Positions 1-5,836 of a stretch of DNA of 8,341 nucleotides are shown one piece after another. The stretch's first letter is position 1. Each line of letters starts with the position of its first letter. Below the pieces are notes generated by a model that was given only the letters and a program-made list of their open reading frames with translations, ran no database searches and was not told where the DNA came from. Position numbers and translations under genes: made by a program. Source of the stretch: Planktothrix sp. UBA8402 (GTDB taxonomy: Bacteria > Cyanobacteriota > Cyanobacteriia > Cyanobacteriales > Microcoleaceae); assembly GCA_003456035.1 (NCBI GenBank), contig DMPJ01000361.1, forward strand, positions 186 through 8,526, in the 5' to 3' direction.

Positions 1-420
1 GGAAGACTGCTTAGATTTCTTATTCCGGTTTTTACCACCGCCAGTTTTAGGCATATTACCCGAAGATTTCACGGGTTGTTGAACAGGTTGTTGCTGTTGC
101 TGGGGTTGTTGTTCTTCCCCACCGTTTTCGCCGTCACCTTCACCGTCACCTACACCGTCACCTTTTCCTTTTTTACGAGGTAATGCTTTTTCGATTTTTA
201 AAGCATTTTCTCTAAATATCACCCCGTTATATTTTTCAACAATTTGATCCGCCACTTCATCGGTCTGCACCGTTACGAACCCAAAACCTCGACATTTGCC
301 AGTTTTGCGATCAGTAATCACCTTAGCAGAAACAGTATCTCCTTCCTCAGCAAAGACATCCTGTAATTCTTTGCGTTCTAATTCTTTGGGAAGATTACCA
401 ATATAAAGACGAACGGACAT
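1..420 (-). CDS. RRM-domain RNA-binding protein, 3' end outside window (partial)
   Basis: Reading the minus strand from the ATG at 418-420 gives 140 open codons to the window edge; the stop lies outside. Residues 1-80 form one RNA recognition motif: RNP2 is LYIGNL (residues 5-10) and RNP1 is KCRGFGFV (42-49), with the two Phe positions that stack on RNA bases. This is the cyanobacterial glycine-rich/RRM family, which binds single-stranded RNA in the cytoplasm and is often cold-regulated (family knowledge). After the RRM come a basic stretch, a GDGV-GDGE-GDGE repeat (87-98), a Gln/Pro-rich segment (104-117) and a Lys/Gly/Asn-rich tail, so the C-terminus is low-complexity and differs from the short Gly-rich tail of classic Rbp proteins. 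The start is supported by a Shine-Dalgarno (GGAGG, minus strand) about 8 nt upstream. The exact RNA target is unknown. Confidence 0.93.
   Translation of the reverse strand, partial: MSVRLYIGNLPKELERKELQDVFAEEGDTVSAKVITDRKTGKCRGFGFVTVQTDEVADQIVEKYNGVIFRENALKIEKALPRKKGKGDGVGDGEGDGENGGEEQQPQQQQQPVQQPVKSSGNMPKTGGGKNRNKKSKQSS
131..166. repeat. 12-bp in-frame tandem repeat, about 3 copies, in the RRM gene
   Basis: The octamer CCGTCACC occurs at 131-138, 143-150 and 155-162, giving a 12-bp period (CCGTCACCTWCA). On the coding minus strand it encodes a four-residue unit GDGx (GDGV, GDGE, GDGE), an acidic Gly-rich linker between the RRM and the Gln-rich tail. The unit length is a multiple of three, so copy-number change would keep the frame. 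Confidence 0.8.
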
Positions 421-501
421 AAGTAGAACCTCCAAGTTAAACGAAAAATAAGCAGACGAAATTATCCCCAACTTGTGTAGTTTAAAAACACAAATTGAGG
501 A

Positions 502-536
502 TTAACCCCCAGGCAATCAGCACTTGGGTTTGTTAA
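502..536 (-). promoter_or_regulatory. possible hairpin in the RRM gene leader
   Basis: TTAACCC (502-508) faces GGGTT-TG-TTAA (526-536), with two further AG/CT pairs inside, giving an imperfect stem about 80 nt upstream of the RRM start codon. If the leader is as long as the promoter candidate suggests, this would be transcribed. Function is inference. Confidence 0.3.
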
Positions 537-558
537 ATTAAACTCCACAACCGATTCC

Positions 559-574
559 ATCTTAAAATTAAGAT
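559..574. repeat. perfect 7-bp inverted repeat ATCTTAA-AA-TTAAGAT
   Basis: ATCTTAA (559-565) and TTAAGAT (568-574) flank a 2-bp centre. The spacing is too short for an RNA hairpin at the full stem, so it is better read as a palindromic protein-binding site or a slightly opened hairpin in the RRM gene leader. It is AT-rich, so chance occurrence is quite possible. Confidence 0.35.
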
Positions 575-671
575 CAAGTTCTGTTATTCCCTTCATATTG
601 AATTTATCATGCAGAGAAAACGGTTTTACTCGGTTGTTTTGTAAACTTTTTGTCATCTGTCAAAACTTGAT

Positions 672-701
672 GCTATAGAGTTTTGTTATCTCTGTGTTCA
701 A
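672..701 (-). promoter_or_regulatory. weak promoter candidate for the RRM gene
   Basis: On the minus strand TTGAAC (701-696) and TATAGC (677-672) are 18 nt apart, each matching four of six consensus bases. Transcription from here would start near 665 and give a leader of roughly 245 nt before the start codon at 420. No better pair was found closer to the gene. Confidence 0.3.
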
Positions 702-736
702 AAATAGATTTAACTTCCTATAGCTAAAACCATATA

Positions 737-762
737 AAGTTAACTCACGCTCTTGTTAACTT
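737..762. repeat. perfect 8-bp inverted repeat AAGTTAAC / GTTAACTT
   Basis: The arms at 737-744 and 755-762 are separated by 10 nt. The arms themselves contain the self-palindrome GTTAAC, so the element could act as two half sites for a dimeric regulator or as a hairpin. It lies upstream of the weak minus-strand promoter at 672-701. Confidence 0.45.
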
Positions 763-864
763 CCTGACCTTGGATTGCCAATAGTTGAGTACAGCATTGA
801 ACAAAAAATTTGTCATTTCTTTTAAGTTGCTGTTTATTCTCGTATCAGTCAGGCTATTGAGTGG

Positions 865-954
865 AACCTAGAACCTTTGCTATGGGTCTTCCAGTACCTG
901 ATCATTTTGAGCCAATCTCCAAGATAGCACAGCTTTGAACATAGTTCTAGGGTT
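865..954. other. possible rod-like structured element of about 90 nt
   Basis: AACCTAGAAC (865-874) pairs with GTTCTAG-G-(g)TT (944-954), ten pairs with one bulged G. Inside it TGCTAT (878-883) pairs with ATAGCA (924-929), and CTT (888-890) with AAG (921-923). The nested order of these arms suggests one folded RNA, on either strand, within a gene-free stretch. No clear promoter or T-tract terminator flanks it and I match it to no known RNA family, so it may be chance. Confidence 0.25.
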
Positions 955-1075
955 TTGCCAAGATTTTTGCATTTAATTTGGCAAACTTCCTAAATTCTAA
1001 TCAACTGAGTGATCAAATTAACTCTATCCAAAAAGGAGTCAGGTCTTTGGTTAAAAAATGTAACACTAATGGGTC

Positions 1076-1097
1076 AAAAAAAGCAATCTTTTTTGCT
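1076..1097 (-). terminator. probable intrinsic terminator of the M48-like gene
   Basis: Read on the minus strand, AGCAA and TTGCT (1097-1093 and 1086-1082) form a 5-bp stem with a 6-nt loop, directly followed by a run of T (1081-1076 on the plus strand as A). It begins 10 bp after the stop codon of the gene at 1108-3741. The stem is short and AT-rich, so efficiency is uncertain. Confidence 0.45.
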
Positions 1098-1107
1098 CAA
1101 CTTAATT

Positions 1108-3741
1108 TTACCATCCTCCTTGAGACGCCAGGTAGACTCCCCATAAGGTTAGAATAACCGCTAGAATCGTTGACCACAGGGGATGTCCGCCTCGTAAGAC
1201 CGTCCTGGAATCAGAGGTTTCCAAGGTTTCTACATCAACCCAAGGGGTCGCCCCCCGTCGCCACCATCCCGTCACCTTAATATTTTGAGTAATCAACTCA
1301 TGGGGATGACGAATGCGGGGCCAAAAATTTGTCAGGGGAGTTTTTTCCGGGAGATAATGTAGTTTCACCATTCCGCTTGGGGTTTGCAAAATTAAATCTT
1401 GAGCAAAAGTATTCCTTAAACCTGTTCGACCTAAAAGTTGACCCGTTAAACAAATTGGTTGACTATCGAGGGGAATTGTTTTAGGGTTAATTACCAAATC
1501 TGATAAGTTAGGTTGATTTAAAATATTAGCGGGTTTGATCTCAGGAAAAAAGGGATTAATTCTAATTAAAATTCCTAAACTACAACCAATACAAATCGAA
1601 CTCGCCATAATCCAATAGTCTCCCCATAACCATTCTAATTGCCACATTCCCAATAAAGAACAGAGTCCCCCCATTAACCAAATTAATCCCCCAATTGTCA
1701 TCCCGGCGGGAATCCCAAAAAACGGAGCACCTTGTAATAATAAGGGAGAATTATTGGTAATTAATTTTGGCGGTTTATTAGGGGTAATATCTAATAGATC
1801 AAACTCTGGTTCTAATTGCCAATAATTAGCATAAAAACTAAGAATCTTTAAACGTTCTCCGATTAAGGGATGGGATTGATTTAAGGTTAATTCTGTGGTA
1901 TAACAATTAGTTAAATCCCAGGTTAATAAACTATCTATTGATGTGTAGGAAGTTAAACTACCCAGGGTTAAAGCCTGTTGATAATTAATCGGAGTTAATC
2001 GATCAAATGCTTCTAGGAGAAAATTGGTTTTCCCTTGGTTTTGAATAGTTTGGGATAATTTTATGGTAATTTTTAATAAAGCCCGACTTAAAGCGTTAGG
2101 ATTTCCGGTCAGGTTACAAGCAATGCGATCGCTATAATAAACCCGACGACGGGATAAATACAAAGAGGGAAATCTTAATAGTTTATATAATCCATAACAC
2201 AGAGGACAAATAACAATAGCGATCGCCTTTAAAATTTGATCTAATATTCCTCGGATACTGGCTGGAAACGGAATCTTAAGATCGGGTAATTTTTCAGTTA
2301 ATTCCGCCAAATACCAATAAATTAAATAGGGAATTTGACTAACTATTGTAGCCAAAGACATCACCGCAAAATCCCATTCCCCTATCATGGCAATTTCCCG
2401 GGCAAAAATCACAGCGATTTCATCTTCTGTTAATTGGTCTAATAATCCTTGACTAACAACTATTCTAGCAAATCGTCGTAAACTTCCATAGGAAAAAATC
2501 ACCGGATCATCAATCGGTAATATTTTGATTTCCGGGACTTTAAATTTTTTCTTTTGGCAATAATTTCTTAATATTTTATTAGTTTCTTGACTATAGTTAA
2601 ATAATGTTGTTAGGGGTAAAGGTTTTAAGCCATAACTAAGTTTAAGTAGTCCATCCCATAGCCAAGGAGAAAATAGAAATAAACCGAATATGGCGATATA
2701 AACTGTTTGAGTTGGGTTATAATAAAATAAAGGAATAGGTTGCAAAATAGGCAGCCAAGATAAACCATCATTCGTGAGTTTCATTAACCCATCTAATAAA
2801 CGAGGAGTTAACCAAATAATTGCTAAAACTGTTAATAAAAGTTCGGCAAAAAATCTGGAAGTTTGCCAAATCCAACCTCCAGCAAATACAAACAAAATAA
2901 TCACAATAATTTGCCAAGGTTGACGGGATAATTGTTGCCAAGGATTTAAAATTGGTTGCCAAATCCAAATTTGATTTAAACTATTATTAATCAAAGCAAA
3001 AACAATCGGAATAAACCAAATTAAACCCACAGCGATTAATAATTGTTCTAGTTTAAAAGAACTCGCTTTTAAGGGTTTAAGCTGTTTCCAATTATTAGCT
3101 CGTCCCGCTTGTCGCCATTGCCATTCTTGAACCGCAGGAGGGGGAGGAGGTTGAATAATTTCCGGCTCTGAATTAACAGGAGAATCGGGAATTTTTGCCG
3201 TAGTATTTGGGGGCGGGTTTTCGGTTTTTTTGGGATTTAAAGGCGTTGGTTTAGAGACAAAACTAGGGGATTTTTCGGGGGATGATCTGGGGGAAGATTT
3301 GGGAGTTTTTGGTAGGGTAGATTTAGCTTTTGTCGGTTGTAAATTAGGATTTAAAGGAATAAAACCAGTTGCTGTAAAGGGGGGTAATTCTGAAGGTTGA
3401 TTTTCTATAACAGGATCAATATTTTTCGGTTCAATTTGTTCTAATATTTTGGGTTTTGGAGGATTGCGTTTTAATAATTTTCTTAAATAATCCGTAGCCC
3501 AATTTTTAACATTTTCTTGCTGAGATTGGGTTAAATTTTGACATAAATTAATCGCTAATTTAGGATTTTGTGTTTTTTCATACGCAATAACTAACCCCAT
3601 TTGTGCCCTAAATTTAGCCGAATGATTCGATTGGGCAATCGGCTCTAAAAAAGCGATCGCCTGTTGATAATCCTGGCGTTTTAAAGCTGCTAATCCTGAT
3701 TCTAAATCAGATGAATTGGGGGGTAAATTTGAGGAAGACAT
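1108..3741 (-). CDS. large membrane protein with TPR, Pro-rich linker and degenerate M48 peptidase-like domain
   Basis: This 877-residue protein has an N-terminal TPR-like helical region (about 12-92), a Pro/Ser/Lys-rich low-complexity linker (94-205), then several hydrophobic segments (about 231-251, 277-296, 298-312, 346-362, 455-478, 500-520, 672-698, 708-727, 855-872). The part from about 385 to 640 follows the M48 (HtpX/Ste24) layout: a DEIAVIFA-type helix, the later SDRIACNLTGNP segment and HPLIGERL (624-631). However, the zinc-binding HExxH is R448-E449-I-A-M452, and the third ligand Glu of the ExxxD segment is V534 (D538 kept). All three metal ligands are therefore absent and protease activity is unlikely. 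Residues 755-850 may be an extra beta-rich domain. Cyanobacterial relatives are usually annotated as M48 metallopeptidase or HtpX. The start lacks an obvious Shine-Dalgarno, but the TPR begins right after it. Its role is unknown; a membrane scaffold or chaperone-like function is inference. Confidence 0.85.
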   Translation of the reverse strand: MSSSNLPPNSSDLESGLAALKRQDYQQAIAFLEPIAQSNHSAKFRAQMGLVIAYEKTQNPKLAINLCQNLTQSQQENVKNWATDYLRKLLKRNPPKPKILEQIEPKNIDPVIENQPSELPPFTATGFIPLNPNLQPTKAKSTLPKTPKSSPRSSPEKSPSFVSKPTPLNPKKTENPPPNTTAKIPDSPVNSEPEIIQPPPPPAVQEWQWRQAGRANNWKQLKPLKASSFKLEQLLIAVGLIWFIPIVFALINNSLNQIWIWQPILNPWQQLSRQPWQIIVIILFVFAGGWIWQTSRFFAELLLTVLAIIWLTPRLLDGLMKLTNDGLSWLPILQPIPLFYYNPTQTVYIAIFGLFLFSPWLWDGLLKLSYGLKPLPLTTLFNYSQETNKILRNYCQKKKFKVPEIKILPIDDPVIFSYGSLRRFARIVVSQGLLDQLTEDEIAVIFAREIAMIGEWDFAVMSLATIVSQIPYLIYWYLAELTEKLPDLKIPFPASIRGILDQILKAIAIVICPLCYGLYKLLRFPSLYLSRRRVYYSDRIACNLTGNPNALSRALLKITIKLSQTIQNQGKTNFLLEAFDRLTPINYQQALTLGSLTSYTSIDSLLTWDLTNCYTTELTLNQSHPLIGERLKILSFYANYWQLEPEFDLLDITPNKPPKLITNNSPLLLQGAPFFGIPAGMTIGGLIWLMGGLCSLLGMWQLEWLWGDYWIMASSICIGCSLGILIRINPFFPEIKPANILNQPNLSDLVINPKTIPLDSQPICLTGQLLGRTGLRNTFAQDLILQTPSGMVKLHYLPEKTPLTNFWPRIRHPHELITQNIKVTGWWRRGATPWVDVETLETSDSRTVLRGGHPLWSTILAVILTLWGVYLASQGGW

Positions 3742-3802
3742 GGAAAATTAAGAATTAATATCAATTAACATTTACGGTTGAAAGGGAAAACCCATAACCT
3801 AA

Positions 3803-3818
3803 AATCATAAAAATGATT
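3803..3818. repeat. inverted repeat AATCAT-AAAA-ATGATT
   Basis: Six-bp arms (3803-3808, 3813-3818) around an AAAA loop, in the divergent region between the M48-like gene and lgt. It lies about 60 bp upstream of the M48-like start codon and could be an operator or leader hairpin; AT-rich chance pairing is equally possible. Confidence 0.3.
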
Positions 3819-3846
3819 GATCCGATCTCATCTAAAGGGTTGAAAA

Positions 3847-3875
3847 TTGACAGAAAGTGCAGTAAATTCTATTGT
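3847..3875 (+). promoter_or_regulatory. sigma70-type promoter candidate upstream of lgt
   Basis: TTGACA (3847-3852) is a perfect -35 and TATTGT (3870-3875) a four-of-six -10, at the ideal spacing of 17 nt. Transcription would begin near 3882 and give a leader of about 128 nt before the preferred lgt start at 4010. Confidence 0.5.
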
Positions 3876-3955
3876 ACCCATTTTCCGATTAAAATATCTT
3901 AAAATTCGTTTGATTAAATATTTTCATCAACTTTCTTCTGCAAAAAAAATTAAAC

Positions 3956-3986
3956 TTGACATCTGATCCCCAAGGGATGATACAAT
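3956..3986 (+). promoter_or_regulatory. second promoter candidate, close to lgt
   Basis: TTGACA (3956-3961) is a perfect -35; TACAAT (3981-3986) matches five of six -10 bases, though the 19-nt spacer is long. Transcription would start near 3993, leaving about 16 nt before the ATG at 4010. The TTG of this -35 box is also in frame with lgt and can be mistaken for its start codon. Confidence 0.45.
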
Positions 3987-4009
3987 GGCTTGGCCCAAGA
4001 TCAGCTATT

Positions 4010-4873
4010 ATGGATACAAATTACTTATTTCTAGCATTTCAATTTACCTCTCCTGGCCCTATTATCTTTGAAATTGGGCCGTTATCAATTCGGTGGTATG
4101 GCTTATTAATTGCCTCGGCGGTCTTAATTGGAGTATCCTTATCTGGATATCTTGCCAGTCGTCGGCAAATTGATCCTGAACTAATTGGAGATTTAGCCAT
4201 TTGGTTAGTAGTTGGGGCGATTCCTTTTGCTAGATTATATTATGTAGCATTTCAATGGGAAAGTTATGCCAATAATCCTAGTGATATTATTGCAATTTGG
4301 AAGGGAGGAATTGCCATTCATGGAGCAATTATAGGCGGATTAATAGCAACTTTATTGTTTGCTAAAATTAAACAAATTCCCTTTTGGCAATTAGCCGATA
4401 TAGTTGCTCCTTCTTTGATTTTAGGTCAAGCAATTGGCAGATGGGGTAACTTTTTTAATTCCGAAGCTTTCGGAAGTCCAACCAATTTACCTTGGAGACT
4501 TTATATTCCCCCGGAACGTCGCCCTTATGGTTTTGAATCCTACGAATATTTTCACCCAACTTTTTTGTATGAATCCCTATGGAATTTAATCATATTTGCC
4601 TTGTTAATTACCTTATTTTTGAGAGGTTTTAAAGGCAAAAATCCTTTAAAAACAGGGACAATATTTATGGTTTATTTATTGACCTATAGTAGTGGTCGAA
4701 TTTGGATTGAAGGATTACGCACGGATAGTTTAATGTTGGGGTATTTAAAAATTGCTCAAATAGTCAGTTTAAGTGAAATTATGTTGGGGTTATTCGGTTT
4801 AATTTGGTTATATGGATTGAAACGAACTTTACCTGATATTGTACAGAAATCTCATTCCTCTGACTCTGAATAA
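4010..4873 (+). CDS. lgt: prolipoprotein diacylglyceryl transferase
   Basis: Lgt is an inner-membrane enzyme that moves diacylglycerol from phosphatidylglycerol to the lipobox Cys of prolipoproteins, the first step of lipoprotein maturation. With the ATG at 4010 the protein has 287 residues, normal for the family, and begins a few residues before the conserved QFTSPGP and IRWYGLL segments. Key motifs are visible: [10 protein letters not shown] (101-110, with H104), the signature [10 protein letters not shown] (143-152, with R144, N147, N150, E152) and [12 protein letters not shown] (229-240). About seven hydrophobic segments span the chain. The frame stays open upstream to a TTG at 3956 and an ATG at 3977, but the extra 11-18 residues do not resemble Lgt and overlap a promoter candidate, so 4010 is preferred; no strong Shine-Dalgarno distinguishes the starts. 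It is divergent from the M48-like gene and 127 bp upstream of cobM. Confidence 0.95.
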   Translation: MDTNYLFLAFQFTSPGPIIFEIGPLSIRWYGLLIASAVLIGVSLSGYLASRRQIDPELIGDLAIWLVVGAIPFARLYYVAFQWESYANNPSDIIAIWKGGIAIHGAIIGGLIATLLFAKIKQIPFWQLADIVAPSLILGQAIGRWGNFFNSEAFGSPTNLPWRLYIPPERRPYGFESYEYFHPTFLYESLWNLIIFALLITLFLRGFKGKNPLKTGTIFMVYLLTYSSGRIWIEGLRTDSLMLGYLKIAQIVSLSEIMLGLFGLIWLYGLKRTLPDIVQKSHSSDSE

Positions 4874-4900
4874 AAAAGCCCTAAACTCAATAGCTAGGGC
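4872..4900. terminator. terminator-like hairpin after lgt, T-tract on the minus strand
   Basis: GCCCTA (4878-4883) and TAGGGC (4895-4900) form a 6-bp GC-containing stem with an 11-nt loop just after the lgt stop. The run of six A before the first arm (4872-4877) becomes a T-tract only on the minus strand; on the plus strand the hairpin is followed by CTTAACC. It could still stall lgt transcription, but the canonical orientation is against antisense transcription from the cobM side. Confidence 0.5.
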
Positions 4901-5000
4901 CTTAACCAGGGTGCATCTACTATTCTTGTCTTCTCGGAGGGTCAATTCAGATCCGGAAAAATTAGAAATTAATCGCAAATTTGGGAGAATTTAGAACCTA

Positions 5001-5810
5001 ATGGCAGCAAATATAGCATTACTTAAACCTGCGGTTTATATTGTTGGTGCAGGCCCGGGCGATCCGGAATTATTAACAGTAAAAGCCCAAAGATTATTAG
5101 CCTCGGCGGATGTAATTGTATTTGCAGATTCTCTGGTTCCTGAACAGATTTTAGCAGGGGTTAAAGCAGATGTAGAATTAGTTAGAACTGCTAATAAAAC
5201 CCTAGAAGAAATAGTTCCTTTAATGATTGAACGGGTACGTCAAGGGCTTTCTGTGGTTCGATTACATTCGGGTGATCCGAGTTTATATGGGGCTATTTAT
5301 GAACAAATGGAACAGTTAATAGAGGCAGAAATTGAGTTTGAAATTGTCCCTGGAATTAGTGCTTTTCAAGATGCGGCGGCTAAATTAAAAATAGAATTAA
5401 CTGTCCCGGAATTGGTACAAACTATTATTTTAACCCGGGTGAGTGGGAAAGCTACTGGTGTTCCTGCGGATGAAGAATTGGAAAGTTTGGCGGCTCATAA
5501 AGCCAGTTTATGTTTATATTTGAGTGCGCGTTATGTGGAAGAAACTCAGCAAAAGTTAATCAAATATTATCCCGCAGAAATGCCGATTGCTATTTGTTAT
5601 CGTTTGGGATGGCCGGATGAGAAAATACGGGTAGTTCCCTTGGAAAAAATGGCACAAGTTACCCAGGAAGAAAACTTAATTAGAACTACTCTATATGTTA
5701 TTAGTCCCGCGTTAGCAAAAACTCCCCAGGCTTCAACTTTAAGGTCGGGATTATATAACCCTGAACATTCCCATTTATTCCGTCAACACCCAAGAAACCT
5801 GGTTTCTTAG
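5001..5810 (+). CDS. cobM: precorrin-4 C11-methyltransferase
   Basis: CobM (CbiF in the anaerobic route) is a cytoplasmic SAM-dependent methyltransferase that methylates C-11 of the precorrin-4 ring in corrinoid synthesis; cyanobacteria use the pathway to make pseudocobalamin. The 269-residue chain shows the tetrapyrrole methylase fold: the N-terminal VYIVGAGPGDPELLT loop (12-26), the second signature VVRLHSGDPSLYGA (85-98) and VPGISAFQDAAA (116-127). The segments RTANKTLEE and ILTRVSGK fit CobM rather than CobI, CobJ or CysG. The start is chosen because VYIVGAGPGDPE follows at the usual distance; GGGAG at 4983-4987 is a little far upstream (13 nt). The last five residues (RNLVS, 265-269) are encoded by the first arm of the palindromic repeat at 5792-5829 and look like an acquired extension beyond the usual NPEHSHLFR-type end. 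No other cobalamin gene is nearby. Confidence 0.95.
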   Translation: MAANIALLKPAVYIVGAGPGDPELLTVKAQRLLASADVIVFADSLVPEQILAGVKADVELVRTANKTLEEIVPLMIERVRQGLSVVRLHSGDPSLYGAIYEQMEQLIEAEIEFEIVPGISAFQDAAAKLKIELTVPELVQTIILTRVSGKATGVPADEELESLAAHKASLCLYLSARYVEETQQKLIKYYPAEMPIAICYRLGWPDEKIRVVPLEKMAQVTQEENLIRTTLYVISPALAKTPQASTLRSGLYNPEHSHLFRQHPRNLVS

Positions 5811-5834
5811 TTCAGAAACCAGGTTTCTTTTCTT
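5792..5834 (+). terminator. perfect 16-bp inverted repeat with U-rich tail at the cobM/SDR junction
   Basis: AAGAAACCTGGTTTCT (5792-5807) is the exact reverse complement of AGAAACCAGGTTTCTT (5814-5829), with a 6-nt loop TAGTTC; TTTCTT follows (5829-5834). Each arm is itself nearly palindromic (AGAAACC-N-GGTTTCT), so the element can also fold as two small hairpins. The form is that of an intrinsic terminator, but AGAAACC/GGTTTCT palindromes are also a dispersed repeat type in many filamentous cyanobacteria (recalled, not checked). It contains the cobM stop codon (5808-5810) and ends just before the SDR start. Confidence 0.75.
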
Positions 5835-5836
5835 AC

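Larger units (their letters stand above)
421..1107. other. 687-bp gap without a convincing gene; probable long leader/promoter region of the RRM gene
   Basis: No reading frame here looks like a known protein. A 64-codon frame on the minus strand (462-656) has no family resemblance and no clear ribosome binding site. The stretch holds several inverted repeats (502-536, 559-574, 737-762, 865-954), a direct repeat TTAACTTCCT at 710-719 and 756-765 with a shorter AACTTCCT at 984-991, and a weak minus-strand promoter at 672-701. Cyanobacterial rbp genes are known for long regulated 5' leaders, so a structured leader for the gene at 1-420 is the simplest reading. A separate small RNA gene is possible but I do not recognise one. 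Confidence 0.5.

Noticed and set aside
462..656. A 64-codon minus-strand reading frame upstream of the RRM gene
   Set aside because: No recognisable family, no Shine-Dalgarno, and it overlaps inverted repeats in the probable leader; best read as non-coding.
2768..2968. A 66-codon reading frame inside the M48-like gene
   Set aside because: It lies fully within a well-supported long gene in another frame and shows no family resemblance.
1108..3741. Calling the M48-like protein an active HtpX protease
   Set aside because: The HExxH motif and third zinc ligand are replaced (R448, M452, V534), so an active metallopeptidase is not supported.
5792..5829. Palindromic repeat as an insertion-sequence end or attachment site
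   Set aside because: No transposase, no second end and no target duplication are visible; a dispersed palindromic repeat or terminator explains it better.
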